A stretch of DNA of 64,000 nt, from NCBI GenBank assembly GCA_025093985.1, contig JACAAK010000001.1, forward strand, positions 310,001 to 374,000. The letters are read 5' to 3'. This document shows, one piece after another, positions 21,898-34,525 of this stretch. A model generated the notes under the pieces. It was not told the DNA's origin. It searched no databases and saw nothing but the letters and a program-made list of their open reading frames with translations. Each line of letters opens with the position of its first letter. Position 1 is the stretch's first letter. Source of the stretch: Calvatia gigantea (Eukaryota > Basidiomycota > Agaricomycetes > Agaricales > Lycoperdaceae). The translations under genes were made by a program, and so were the position numbers.

Positions 21898-24095
21898 ATG
21901 GCTCTGCTCGGTTTTCGCGACATCTTTTTCCTCTGCTTCTGTGGTACCATTCACTTTATCTATCGCTACCACAGAAGGCTTCGTGTTCCATTGCCACCTT
22001 CACTGACAGGATGGCCTATCGTCGGAAACGCTTTTCAAATGCCATTGACATACCCTCACCTCTTCTTCAAAGAACTCGGGAGGAGGCTCGGTATGACTGA
22101 TACTCTGCGATGAAGTCGTAGCGTAAATTCTGACATGAGAAACATACCTTAGACTCCAAAATCATATATCTTGGGGCGCTCGGCAACCACATTGTAGTCG
22201 TCAATGATGTCAACACTGCAAGGGACCTCCTCGAAAAGCGGTCAGGCTTGTATTCGAGTCGGTGTGTATGCGGTGATAGCGGAAACGCGGTAGCTCTAAC
22301 GTTTAAGTTATCACTAGACCCCGTCTAACTATGGTCACGGAAGTGTATGCATTGACTTTGATTATTGATTGTTGACTGAATGTTAACTTTCTCTATCTTG
22401 GTAGCGTGGGGGCGAGGATGTTCTTTGGTTTCATGCCGTACGGGGAACACATGGAGAAGTCATCGCCGGATATTCCAACAATATTTCTCTCCGAAAACCC
22501 TACATCGATGAGCAGGAAAAGTCTTTGGAATTCGTTCGGGGGGCATTGCTGCCAAACATTTTTGAGAAACCCCATGATATTCACGAACATGTACGAGGGT
22601 GAGTTCTTCACCTCACCCATCGGGCCTTATTTCACAGACGCCGACCTCCCTCTGGCCGCTTTCCAGCTTGTGTCGGAGGCTTGTCAATAGCCATAACATA
22701 CGGAACTCCTGTTCGCCGAACCCATGAACCCTTTATCGACTCGGCCGAGAAGGCATTCATGTCGTTAACTGCCGCAGGCCGCTCCGGGAAATTACCTTGG
22801 TCAACTGTCTTGCCTGTCCTGAAGTACGTCCCAGGGTGGATTCCAGGTGTGACGTTCAAGAAGGTGGCACGTGAGATCCACAAGCAAATTATTAATGTGA
22901 TAGAAGAGCCATACCAGAAGGCGCTGAAGAAAATGGTATATCTTTCCTCCTCATATTTTTTCTTGGAAATGTCGCCTGACACTTTGAGTAGGACGACGGC
23001 ACCGCTAAAGAATCCTTTGTTTCCGAGAATTTAGAAAGAATAAGACACGCACCTGATTTCGAACTTCAGGAGCCGCGCGTCAAGGAAATCGGGAGCATGG
23101 TTTTTGGAAGTAGGTGGTTTGCGATTCGCCTCCACTAGGAGGGGCTCATCTCCCTGGACTAGCCATGGCTGAAACAACTGTCGCTGCTACCATGACATTT
23201 GTACTCGCCATGCTTAAACATCCCCAGGTTCAACGCAAAGCCCAAGGAGAGTTAGATCCTGTCGTTGGATTGGATCGATTGCCGGATTTCTCAGATCAAT
23301 CGCAACTGCCCTATCTTTCAGCGGTGCTTAAAGAGGTTTTACGGTGAGTTATCTTTTTTATTCTGTTGAACCTCATCGCAGATTCATTTCCTGTTAGCTG
23401 GAACCCGATTTTGCCTACTGGGTAAGGATTCCACTTGTCCAACGAGTGATTTAGTATTGACATGGGTACAGGGGTGCCCCACATGGCGAGTGAAGAAGAT
23501 GTCTATGAGGGTTATTATATTCCTAAGCATTCTACTGTACTGGCAAATATCTAGTGAGCGACCTATTCCCACCTAGCTCCCCAATACTTAACTTTTTCAG
23601 TGCGATGCTACACGATGAAGAAGTCTTCCCCAATCCCACGGAATTCAATCCTGATAGATTCATCAAGGACGGCGTCTTATTGGCTGACGTACTTGATCCA
23701 AACGTTCTTGCCACTTTTGGTTTTGGAAGGAGGTTAGTGTGGCGCATTTATTTAGAAGCTTCAGGTAAAAGCGCCTTTCACTCATTACTTGGCTAATATC
23801 CAGGATATGTCCCGGAGCTCATATCGGGTTGTCGACATTGTACATCATCGCGGCTTCTATCCTTTCACTGTTTGATATTTTACCGGCATTCGACGCGGAC
23901 GGCAAACCCATTGACGCTACAACAGAATTCATTGCTGCTTCCCTGGTCTCGTAAGTATTATGTTTAAACTATATGTTATCCTACTGGACGTTTTGTTACA
24001 GGGAACCGCTGCCGTTCCAATGCAGGGTTGTACCTCGTCAAGGGAAGAAGGTTGAAAGCCTTTTGCAGGAGTATCTCGGGAATGAGTATGTCTGA
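21898..24095 (+). pseudogene. Cytochrome P450 with two frameshifts (P450-D)
   Basis: Gene model parallels P450-E. Exon 1 from ATG 21898 (MALLGFRDIFFLCFCG anchor; PLPPSLTGWPIVGNAF hinge), then YLGALGNHIVVVND, MVTEV, MFFGFMPYG, CVGGLSIAITYG, the I-helix T-M-A-E-T-T across an intron, K-helix KEVLR, FNPDRFIKDG, FGFGR then ICPG across an intron, and REPLPF-like end (stop 24093-24095). In the C-helix exon the family reading breaks twice: one extra base before the Trp codon near 22452 and another after CATCGAT near 22510, so the downstream WRSHRRIFQQYF and DEQEKSLEFVRG segments sit in different frames. All other exons are clean. Either a young pseudogene or an assembly error at two positions. Confidence 0.8.
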
Positions 24096-24580
24096 CCGAG
24101 AGAAATCTTCGTGTTGACTTGGTGCTTAGTGTTTGGGACTATGGGAGGTAATTCGCGGCCCTCCATTTTTTGGAAGGCGCTTGTATAGGAACTTCATGCG
24201 TATGTAATTGTAAAATTCGGGAGACACCCTCGGTATTCATTACTGTTCATTTCCGGACAATCATTGTGTGTTTCGGCTTGTTATAACGTCTTTAAGGGGT
24301 CAAGCCACTGCTCAGGTGTACCAGTTAAAGGGAAGAGAGCTGCTGTTGTTGCGTTGAGTGGGTGATCTCATTGAGGGTTGCGTCAAGATTTTTTTTCCGA
24401 TTATCTTTCAAACTTATCGCTTCCTTACATTCGGAATTCTCGTGCGTGTGCATTATCATCAGCACGTGAGACAATTTTTTGTGTACGTGACCCGCTGCAG
24501 TTCGCGTACGAAGGGCGGTTGAGAGGAAGAGTATGCGCAAGATCTGATATGTGGGATAGCGGATTTTCTTAATCACCCCC
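24096..24580. other. Convergent 3' intergenic region, P450-D / UTP25
   Basis: The two genes end facing each other about 485 bases apart. Nothing but AT-rich flank and a short T-run (near 24391-24398) is visible. Confidence 0.5.
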
Positions 24581-27123
24581 TCAAACACCCTTGACTGTCT
24601 CTAGAGCTGCCTCAGTACCTACGATCCTCTCCAGCCTGAACCAATCAAACCCCGAATACAACACTTTACAAGTCACGTCAGAGGGTTCAACGCCATCATC
24701 TAAAAAAGGGTAAGATAAGAATTCGGTGAAGAACTGGGGGTGGTCGGGGGGGCCATAGAATATGAGGTTACGGATTCCTCGAATCTTGTAACTGTGTGAT
24801 ATACGAGATGAATTCGGGTTGGCGTGATACGGGATGTGGCGTACCGTTTGTAGAAATGGAACCTCTCGCTGACAAGTAAGAACGATTTGGTACCATTGAA
24901 GAATGATTGTCGGGCACGTGAGATATCTTGACTTGTTGAGTACCTATTTAGTGTGATCCAGTTAGTGCCGGCGTAACCAACGTTCGGTATGGGATGGACG
25001 AACTCGGAAAGAATGGCAAACGATACCCCAGCATTCTCTCTGAACCAGTTGTGGACACGTATGAAGTCAAACGAGGACGGTATGAACACTACCGTGTTTG
25101 TGCTTTGCACTGCAGACTTGAGGACCACTGGGAGAAGTTGGGTGGTAAAGTGATGAAATCGTTTCTCAGGTTCGTCCTGGGGAGATGTACAGTCAAAGTG
25201 AACGAGCGACTATGGAGCGTCAGTTGTTGAACGGCGACAGACACAGCACGGGTCGTGGTACATACCTGGTCAATGCCGTCAGGAACTGGGATGGGCGCAT
25301 AGATTTTTTCTGTGCGGATTTTTCCAGCGATGTTTGTGAAGGAATTATAGAGGGCTCTGGTCTCGGGTGTTTCGTATGCTGTGAGGGCTATTGATTGGCG
25401 AAGGTATGCAGCACTGTTATCATTGTTGATAAATCAAGGTACATAACGAAGAAGAGTGGAAAACGCACTGGCCATCGAGATACCACGATTTAATACGCGA
25501 AAAATCGGTATCATGGGATTCTTTTGGAAGTTTGTTGACATGGGAGAGCACAAACTGGCATTTTTGCATGATAAGAAGCTGGTACACAAAGAGCGGGACT
25601 GGAACTTACTTTGACGTGATCCCAGTTTTGCATCGTTAGAGCGTCCATTTGGTCGATGATGAGTATTTCAATCGATGACAGGTAGTCCGCATGTCTGTTC
25701 AGATATTGGTCGACGCCAGGAAACATAACGGCAGGATGGAAGGACGCACGTTTCCTTCTCGATGGACCTTCTTAGCCCCAATGGACTAGCAATAACAATA
25801 TCACACCCATAAAATTCCGTAAACATTTTTACACTTTTCCTGGTCATCTTCACCCCCACCCTGAAATTATCATCAACATTCCCTTTGAACGTATCCACAT
25901 GGTCCGCAGGGTACACTCCAGGCTCCGCTGTAGCTAAATTATCAACAGCGCCAGGCGGGAGGCCATACTCTGCCAGGAAGCGGGATCGGTTTTCTATTTG
26001 GTATTGGGGGGATGGGGTATGGGAAGCGAGAGCGTGGAACCAATTAGTGGCAGAAGAACGGAAAGGGAGAAGGATAAGGACGGAGGGGCGGGTGAAGCCT
26101 TGATCCTGAGCGTCCTCAGGGAGGTCCTGGGGGGTAGATTTAGACGCGTGAGCGAGGCGCTCGTTATTTTTGAGCACCCGACGACGTTTTCTTGTGAGCA
26201 AAAAAATTTCAGATAGTAAACATTGAACGAGGTGAGCGGGCGTACTTTGTAATGTGATTGAGGGAATGGAGGGCAACGGCTTCACGTGTAAGTGGACGGC
26301 TTTCCAACGGTGTGTGTGTGAGGTAGAGGTCGCAGCGTGTGGAAAGAATCGAAAGCAGGTCGTTTTGGAGTTGAACGACTTCTAGAGGAGGATGAGTTGA
26401 GTTTGAAGTGATACCTATAAAACGCACTTGGCGAGAGCTTTGCTTGGCGATCTTTCAACGGTGTGGCTAACCGTTCTAGAATCTGACAAAATGAGAGGGC
26501 ATTCGTCTGGGGGAACGTATTTGGGCTCACGTCTGACGGAGGTAATGATGACGCCGTCGTTTCGGTAGATTCTGGTGTTGAGATTGCCGCTGACCCCAAC
26601 GATCCAAGCTTCTTCTTTGCGACTTTCCATGAACGAGAATCAGCGGCCATCCGTGCAGATTCAGTGAGGATGGTAGGGTTGTTGCCAAAGTGTTTCTCAT
26701 AACCATCTGTTAAACATAAATAAATAGATCTCTGGCGGTAGATTGTAACGTACTTTGGTCCCCCTCGTCTTTCTCTTCTTCAGCCTCTTTTACCTCCACC
26801 TCCACCTCCACCTCAATGTCGCCCGTCTCCTTCCCATCCTCTGTGACAGGTTCAACTTCCGTTCCAACGAAGGATGCAGATTTGCGTTTGTTAAGTTTGG
26901 CTGGTGGTTCAAACATGTCCTCATACGTCCATTTCCGTTTCCCAACTTTTGTCGCAGACACGTTGAGTAGAGTGAGAAGTTTTGTCGTTACCGAGATTTC
27001 CGTCGTCCATCTAGTTTTGAAAATTCGAAAACTCGACTGCCCTTTGATTCTGAGAAGTGAGAGAGGATTATTGCAAAACGAGGGATGCTGTTGCCAAACC
27101 TGGGCAAATTGCGAAATCTCCAT
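24581..27123 (-). CDS. UTP25: U3 snoRNP-associated protein Utp25
   Basis: Essential SSU-processome factor with a degenerate DEAD-helicase-like fold, acting in the nucleolus on 18S rRNA maturation. Spliced exons on the minus strand read LLTLLNVSATK, an acidic run EVEVEVEVKEAEEE, then HSLNHI, RPSVLILLPFRSSATNWFHA, DTFKGNVDDNFRVGVKM, SEFYGCDIVIASPLGL-like, SSIEILIIDQMDALTMQNWD, AYETPETRALYNSFTN, VVFIPSSFDFIRVHNWF, the exon-split SE/YSTSQDISRARQSFFNGTK, SFLLVSERFHFYKRY, then after a last intron KIRGIRNLIFYGPPDHPQFF and a tail ending in stop 24581-24583. These match Utp25 through its whole length. The first 40 residues upstream of LLTLLNVS are unlike the family, so the true start may differ from ATG 27123. 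Lies between two P450s of the plus strand without obvious functional link. Confidence 0.9.
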
Positions 27124-28265
27124 CAGGCCGTGTGATTTCTTCCGTCCACATAATACATAAATAATCCCTAACCTGCGGTGACTTTCAGGTACTTATTTAC
27201 CAGTGACCACGGACTAAGATCACAACCAAGGTACCCCAGTGCCATTATAACCATCATAATTACTGGTCCAACGACTCACAGGATCTTTAAAGGAAGCCCG
27301 CGCCAGAGCACAGGATGACTGCAGCCTGGGAAGAGTTTGACACATAGTGGGCACCGTGACTGGGACATTCGGAGTCGACCCTATCTGAAGGATCTTTGAG
27401 CCTTGTTGCCTTTGCATATCCCATACATACCAAACCCAACTATTTTCTACAGCGCCCCAGCCCTTCCCTCCAGTTGGGATAATAAATCCCCCTTACCGGC
27501 TGTCCGGGTTTGAGCTCTACCGAGTTATTCTGTAGAATCGCTATTTTGCTACTACATGAACCAGATTTGGGGGGGCTACCCCCGTCTTTCCACCCGAAGA
27601 CAAGATGTTCGCGAACACATGGGGCAAGTCTTCCCAGAATCTGGGGTATCCCTGAGCTTGTACGCGTCCAGACTGAGATTTCAATGCAGTGGAGTAAGGA
27701 CCTCGATACAACAACACTTGTCAATCGCGCAAATTCTTAGCGTTCTCAGCTTCGCTCCAAAATTGGTAACAATTGATAATGTAAATACCACATCGACCGG
27801 GTCGCTGCCACCGCCACTTCCACGATACCACAGAAGCTACTCCTTCAGTCTATTATTGGCTCAGCTATAGCAATTCGGGGAGCACCTGTCTCGAAGAGAT
27901 TGTTGCCAGCTGGGGCTTTTGGTCCAAGACAAAACAATGGTAACATAACATCCTGAGGTGGACCTGTTCAGGAGACCTCAACGTAATGAAGGGCTTGGAT
28001 GTGCGTGTGAGGTTCGAAAGGCTGCTTCCGTTCAAGCGTGTGCCAAAATCTCTAATTATAGATCGGGCAAACTGAAAGATTTTCCCGGTCTTCCACGGTC
28101 ACAACGTTTCGAAGCCCTTTGTTCACGTATTAGGGAATGGCCGCCGGAAAGCTGGTATCAAGTTAAAAGTCCTTTCCAGCGCAGATTCCTGGTTGGCCAT
28201 TCACGAGATATGGAGATGTCTGTCAAGATTGAACGGCGTTTAACGGAAGCTTGCGGTCGATATAA
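27124..28265. other. Divergent intergenic region, UTP25 / P450-E
   Basis: About 1.1 kb that must hold both promoters. Open frames at 27440-27870 and 27958-28250 show no recognisable domain. No repeat seen. Confidence 0.4.
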
Positions 28266-28274
28266 CTATATAAG
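28266..28274 (+). promoter_or_regulatory. TATA box of P450-E
   Basis: CTATATAAG lies 60 bases upstream of the P450-E start codon, a normal distance for a fungal core promoter with a short leader. Confidence 0.55.
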
Positions 28275-28333
28275 CGGTTTCCTGCTCTTCCTGTCTATTT
28301 TTCCTCTCCTTTCTACGTTGCCCTCGTGCTATA

Positions 28334-30502
28334 ATGGCCCTGCTAGGCCTAAGAGACTTTTTCTTCCTCTGCTTCTGTGGCGTCCTCCACTTTGCCTATC
28401 GCTACCGACGAAAACCTCTTGTTCCCTTGCCACCTACGCTTCCAGGTTGGCCTATCATCGGGAACGCTTTCCAGATTCCGTTGACATACGTACATGTCTT
28501 CTACAAGGAACTTGGGCATAGGCTCGGTAGGACCTGTCCCTGGCGTTGAGTTGTAATGAGGGTACTAATCATAAAACGTCCTATAGGGTCAAACATTATA
28601 TATCTCGAGGCACTAGGCAGATCCGTCATTGTCATCAACGATTTCAATATCGCTAAGGATCTCCTTGAGAAGCGGTCTGGTTTGTATTCTAGTCGGTACG
28701 TGTGCGAGCTCAGCAAAGAACATGTCTCAGTTTCATGCCGGCTTTTTGCTTTCACCAGACCCACTATGCCAATGGTCACAGAAGTGTATGCCTTATTAAC
28801 CCTAATCTTGAACACTAAAACATCTAGATTTGCTTGATTCCTCACAGAATAAAGGCAGACATGCTCTTCGGTACTCTGCCCTACGGTAATAAATGGCGAA
28901 GCCATCGCCGGATATTCCAACAATATTTCTCCTCAAAGATGTTACATCGGGAAGAGAAAAAGGCATTGGAGTTCATTCGCAAGGCCCTTCTACCCAACCT
29001 ATATCAACACCCTGAACATGTTTACGATCATGTGCGAGGGTAAGGAACCCCTAACGAACGATCTCCAGCAACACCTGATCCACTCTCTAGTTGCATTGGA
29101 GGGCTATCCGTGGCCCTGACATACGGCCTTCCTGTTCGACGAACTGATGAACCACTAGTGGATACGTCGGAAAAGTTTTTCACTGCCTTAACAGCAGCAG
29201 CCGCTCCGGGAAAATACCTCGTCAATATCCTACCTATACTAAAGCACGTACCAGATTGGATGCCAGGTGCGACGTTCAGGAAGGAGGCACAGAAAATGCG
29301 GGAGCAAATGTTTCAATTGATAGAACAGCCATATTGTAGGACTTTGAAAAATGCGGTCCGTTCTCCCCCACCCCGTTGTGGAATATTTTCTGACAGGTTT
29401 AGGCAGGATGGTGGACCTGCTGAATCTTTTGTCTCTGAAAGCATAGAGAGATATAAAGAGCGACCAGATTTTGCAGTCCATGAACAAGACATCAAACACA
29501 TTGCGACTCAGATTTTCGGCGGTGCGTGGCGTAGTTTTTTTTGGGCCTCGCGCTCAATCTTCGGCTTCAGCCATATCGGAAACCACTGTAACTGCTACGA
29601 TGACATTTATCCTGGCTATGCTCACGCATCCTGACGTTCAACGTAAAGCACAACAAGAGGTGGACTCTGTCGTCGGCTCAGACCGACTGCCGGATTTTTC
29701 GGACCGGCCACATCTCCCTTACCTCGCGGCGGTGTTGAAAGAGGTTCTGCGGTCTGTGACTACGCCTTATATGGGAAGGGCCGTGCAAGACTGACATCCC
29801 ACCAGCTGGAACCCGATCGCGCCTATGGGTAAGAGACTTTAGATTTTGAGTTGGTCAACTGTGATAGACGAGAGGTACAGGGGTTCCCCACATGACAAGC
29901 AAAGAAGACGTCTATGGGGGGTATTTTATACCCAAAGGTTGCATAATCTTTGCGAATACGTAGTGAGTAATCCAGACAAGTTTAGCTCACCGACCCAACC
30001 AGCTCCCAGTGCAATGCTGCATGATGAAGAAATCTTCCCCAACCCCACGCAATTCGACCCCAATAGGTTCATAAAGGACGGCATCCTATTGACCGATGTC
30101 CTTGATCCCAGCACAGATGCCACGTTCGGTTTCGGGCGGAGGTTTGTACAACATTGGACGGGTCCTTTGCGGTTAACATAGGTATTGTCCAGGATATGTC
30201 CCGGATCTCACGTCGCATTGTCAACGCTGTACATTACTGCGGCTTCAATTCTCGCCTTATTCGATATTTCTCCAGCACTCGATGCGGAAGGTAAACCCAT
30301 TGAGGTCGTTCCGGAATTCATCTCTGCTTCTATCGTCTCGTGAGGCTTATTTTATTTTGTTTCGAAAAAAAGAAGAGAACGGGAAGTTGATCAAAGTCAT
30401 TGCAGGGAACCCCTTCCATTTAAATGTAAACTCATTCCTCGTCCAGGGAAGAACGTTGGAAGTCTTTTGCAGGAATATTTGGAATTCGATATTATCCAGT
30501 GA
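28334..30502 (+). CDS. Cytochrome P450, apparently intact (P450-E)
   Basis: Full-length P450, about 500 residues, start ATG 28334, stop TGA 30500-30502. Spliced exons in order: anchor MALLGLRDFFFLCFCG, hinge PLPPTLPGWPIIGNAF, YLEALGRSVIVIND, MPMVTEV, C-helix YGNKWRSHRRIFQQYF, CIGGLSVALTYGLPVRR, an AESFVSESIERYKE segment, I-helix A-I-S-E-T-T across an intron, K-helix KEVLR, WNPIAPMG, FDPNRFIKDG, haem loop FGFGRR/ICPG across an intron, and EPLPFKCKLIPRPGK. All phases fit. The exon layout is the same as in P450-B and C, so the five genes share one origin, with D and E a second pair on the other strand. The glycine of the oxygen-binding motif is replaced by Ile. Substrate unknown. Confidence 0.9.
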
Positions 30503-30924
30503 TCCGGACGTTTTGTCCTGCCAATTTACTGTATGAATCCATGCTGTATATCTACATGAAATTTCCACGGAACTTTTATTATCCCGAGTACTATTTGCTC
30601 GTGTATAAAAATGGTGTTGTGGGGTCAGTCCCGTAGCTCGGAACCGGCTTCGTTGTCCACTTGTCAGTTCTGTTGCGTTTGCCACCTCAGAAGCACGACC
30701 ACTGTAAGGACGGAATGCAGGCTGTGCGTAAAATACAGCATCCAGCATTCCTTCCTTCATAGTTTAATCTCCGCACTGCCTCGAGGTTTTAGAGTACTTA
30801 AGTAGCTCTTTGTACTCAATAGAACTTAGTTCCTCACAGAGGGATGTCTCACCACGATACCGATCGTCTCAGAATGATTTTCGTATAGTCTCGCTCACTC
30901 GTACGCCCCGATGGCGTTATTCTT

Positions 30925-30992
<68 letters not shown>

Positions 30993-31371
30993 ATGATGTA
31001 CTTGTATGCTACCCCGAGGTTGAAGGATCGAGTCCCTGCGATTGACGGAATGCAATCGCACCATTTATCGTTGAACGAATTCATGTCCCTTCACCACCTC
31101 AGAAAAATATACTGCTGGCCTGAACATAATTGAGTTCCGAGAGTACCACGAGAAAGAGTGAGAACAGAATAAATTGTTCAAAGCTTCGCGCGGCCACCGC
31201 TACCAGCTCTGGCCTGGCCTTATCAAGAGGGAACGAAAATGCAATATGGAGATGAAATAAGCGGTACCACAAAACCATAACTACTGAATTGTGCTATGAG
31301 AGGCCAATGCAAAAGAGGATACAATACTAAAACACAATAACAAGTCCAAACGCCTTTGAGGCCGAAACAGC
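30503..31371. other. Intergenic region with a compound microsatellite
   Basis: 3' flanks of P450-E (plus) and malate synthase (minus). Apart from the dinucleotide repeat listed separately, no gene or element is visible. Confidence 0.5.
30926..30989. repeat. Compound microsatellite (CA)n(TC)n
   Basis: About 17 CA units run directly into 14 TC units. A simple sequence repeat, likely polymorphic in length. Confidence 0.95.
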
Positions 31372-33218
31372 TTAAAGCTGCGCTCTCTGGAACTGAGGCT
31401 CAACTCCATCGGCAACAGCAAGGTACGGCATCAAATCGCTCGTTAAGAACTCGCTTGGCCACTGCTTCCTGATTTGCAATTTCAGATAGTCCTCTGCCAA
31501 CTTGATATTTTCGTCCTTCACGCCTGGAACGATCTTTTTGATCCCAGGAGCCAGTTCTTTTATGAACTCGTCGATGTACTCGGCAGTGATCAATTGTCCA
31601 CTGTCAGTGCGAACGCCATATTTGGCCCATTGCCAGAGTTGGACACGCGTTATTTCAGCAGTTGCAGCGTCCTCCATAAGATAGTTAAGAGGAATACAGC
31701 CGTTACCGCCAACCCATGCAGCAGTGTATGCGAGGCACGTGGAGACGTTCTCGCGAATGCCTTCGACAGTAACCTTGCCGGGAACTTTGGTATTGAGAAG
31801 ATCGGCTGCGGCGACCTTAACATCTTGGCGAAGATTATAGTACTATTCAAAAAATGACATGTGAAACATGTGAGATAGAGGTTTATTGAGAATGACGTAC
31901 CTGGTTAGGACCGAGCATGTGCTCGTCAAAGATCTTGCGAGCGATACGCTCAATAAGAGGGTGAGCGATCCAGGTCCCATCATGTCCGGCAGTAACCTCA
32001 CGAAGCTTGTCAGCGCGAACCTTGTTCATAGCGACTTCATTGGCTTTGGGGTCGTCCTTGATGGGAATCTGAGCAGACATGCCACCCATAGCTGCGACCT
32101 TGCGCCTGTGGCAAGTTTGGATGAGGAGTCTGACATAGGAGTCCATGAAGTGCACGGTCATGGTAACATCCTTGCGGTCTGGAAGGATTGCACTTCGGTC
32201 AGCCCTGCGCTTCTTGATGAAGCTGAAAATATAGTCCCAGCTAAAAATAGGGGTATGAGAAAGGCTTGCCAGAAGCTGTATGTGATGTCACTTGAACATA
32301 CCGTCCACAGTTGAGGCCGGCCGAGTGATTTCGCAGCTCGAACAGAATCTCTTCCATCTGGAATGCGGCAGGGAGAGTCTCAATGAGAACAGTCGCACGG
32401 ATGGTGTTCAGTGGGAGGCCGATGTAGGATTGCGAGAAGACGAAGATGTCATTCCACAGGCGTGCCTCAAGGTAATGTTCCATCTTGGGGAGGTAGAAGT
32501 AAGGTCCGGTGCCCCGTTCGACGAGCTCCTTAGCGTTGTGGTAAAAGTACAGCGCGAAGTCGAAGATTGAACCGGATATGGGCTGGTTATCCACAGTGAC
32601 ACGGGGTTCGTCCAGGTGCCATCCACGGGGACTACCAGACCAGACAGACATGAGTAACAGTGAGAAAATTCACGTTGTTGTTCTCACCGGACGATCAGAA
32701 CAGCCGGGTTTTCAGAGAGTTTGTACTTCTTGCCTCCAGTGTCGAAATCGATCCGACGGCGAATGGCGTCACGAAGGCTGATTTGGCCATTTACCATGTT
32801 GGCGAAAGTCGGGGAGCTGGAATCTGAGGAGCTGGGTCAGAATCCCGTATGCGGAAAGATCGAGTGATTTACCTTCAAAGTCAGCCATGAAGGTCTTCGC
32901 GCCACTGTTGAGAGCGTTGATGACCATTTTCCTGTCTGTGGGTCCGGTTATCTCAACACGACGGTCTTCGAGACCCGGAGCAGGTGGAGCGCATTGCCAG
33001 GAAGGATCAGCACGTATATGGGCAGTCTCTGAAGGGAAGTCGAGAGGAACACCAGAGTCAAACCGACGTTGAGCGTCCTCGCGTGTGGTGAGGAGGGACT
33101 GGCGGGTAGCTTCGAAGGTTTTATGCAGGGCGGCGAGGAACCTGAGTGCACCGTCTGTGAAGAGCTCTTCCTGCGCCTGGGGAGCGACCTTTGAGTGTAT
33201 TCTGACGCCGTGAGACAT
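31372..33218 (-). CDS. Malate synthase (glyoxylate cycle)
   Basis: Condenses glyoxylate with acetyl-CoA to malate, allowing growth on C2 compounds and fatty acids, normally in peroxisomes/glyoxysomes. Spliced minus-strand exons give about 540 residues, the usual size of malate synthase A. Visible: start [29 protein letters not shown], the conserved [20 protein letters not shown], the family signature [16 protein letters not shown] (split by an intron), [48 protein letters not shown] and [11 protein letters not shown]. Stop at 31372-31374. The final tripeptide is A-Q-L instead of the S-K-L common in fungal malate synthases, so peroxisomal targeting by a weak PTS1 is possible but not certain. 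No defect seen. Confidence 0.96.
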
Positions 33219-34525
33219 TGTGATGAAGTGGGGCTGAATATCGAGGAGACAAGCCAGACATCATTTATTTATTGGCAGAGGTGGTTTCCCGGCTCTCCGC
33301 ATGCCTATTTCTGAACGGAATCGACGTCACGTTCCCGGAGCTCAATCACATGGTCCGGACCTCTGTCTCCCTACCCGTCTCTTCACCCTCACTCTCCTGC
33401 TCAAAGATAGTCCCTCTTTACGTTTCTCACATACATTATGTCCATTGTTCTGTCTCATTACTCTCAAGGAACATATTCCAATCTACTAATAGAGTGCCAC
33501 TCTTTTACCACCCAAGCCATTACGCGACTTGCCATCATGTGATATCCCAGCCATATACGACTCCCCTTCCTCAGCTGGAATCACTCCCTCCCGAGTCCCG
33601 ACAATGATTGTAGGGATAATTAAGAACCTCCCGTTTGCAATCCTCCCGGCATCCTCATTCAACCTTTTCCGGAACCAGGCGCACTTCCCCCAGTAGGACC
33701 CGAATAAAATATCACCAGCATGCCTAGAAAACTACCCCAGATCTGAATCCACAAGTTCCAGGTGAGAGCCGCGGGTGGCTAAATTTCATGAGAAGATCGG
33801 GACGGCTCTCTACGTTCCTACTCAACACGTCATCAGCCATCTGTGTAATCCGACGGACAGCGGTCTCCCGTGCAAGTGCCCGACATTCCAGTGTTCCCTC
33901 CGGTGGACATTCCTGAAACGGCATACTTTCCGCCGGCTCCGTTCCCTAAGCGTTAAGCGTGCGCATGCCCTAAGAATAGGAGTTGAACCCTAAACGTTGG
34001 CTGATGGCAGTTATCATCGCCCCATATTGTCTGATACTCTGTTGGTGCTACCCCCTTCACATCTTCTCGGCGAGTCATAATCGCAGGCGAACTCTGGTTA
34101 TATAAGACCCGATAACAAGCAATTGAATCCTACGATACGCAGCGTTCGCGCCGCTCTCCTTATCGCCTCGATTTTTCGTGTGGCTGCCGTGGCGCCACAT
34201 ATCCTCATCAGAAACGTACAAGTCTTCTGCTATCAGCTGTCATAAGCCCTGTTGACTCCAAGATTGGAAACATTGTCCTTCGTCGGCGATTACGAGCACG
34301 TTCAGCCCTGATCCTAATATTGCAGGTTTAAAATTGCACAGAACGCGAAACAAGTTAGGCTGCGAGATCCAGAATGTTTGGGTGCTGGGCCTCATACAAC
34401 TAAAACTGAACAATAAGGTATATAATCATCACGTTTATTTCGTATCTGCTAAACTATCTTTCTTCAAAGGGTATACCTATCCCTTCATCAGCTGGGTCAT
34501 CACTACGGGCAGTGCAACTCAGAGC
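33219..34525. other. Malate synthase promoter side and MFS 3' flank
   Basis: About 1.3 kb. The malate synthase promoter must lie in its first part; I cannot point to a specific element. A TTATATAAG near 34098-34106 on the plus strand has no gene downstream. No element recognised. Confidence 0.4.

Noticed and set aside
1..30502. The five P450s as a secondary-metabolite biosynthetic cluster
   Set aside because: No terpene synthase, PKS, NRPS, methyltransferase or dedicated regulator is visible. The neighbours are housekeeping genes (LYAR, ATG3, UTP25), so tandem duplication explains the grouping.
33955..34010. Possible tRNA on the minus strand (GGGTTCAACTCC resembles a B box)
   Set aside because: No A box at the right distance, no convincing T-stem or acceptor stem, no cloverleaf could be drawn.
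34098..34106. TTATATAAG as a promoter on the plus strand
   Set aside because: No gene follows on that strand; the next frame is antisense to the MFS permease.
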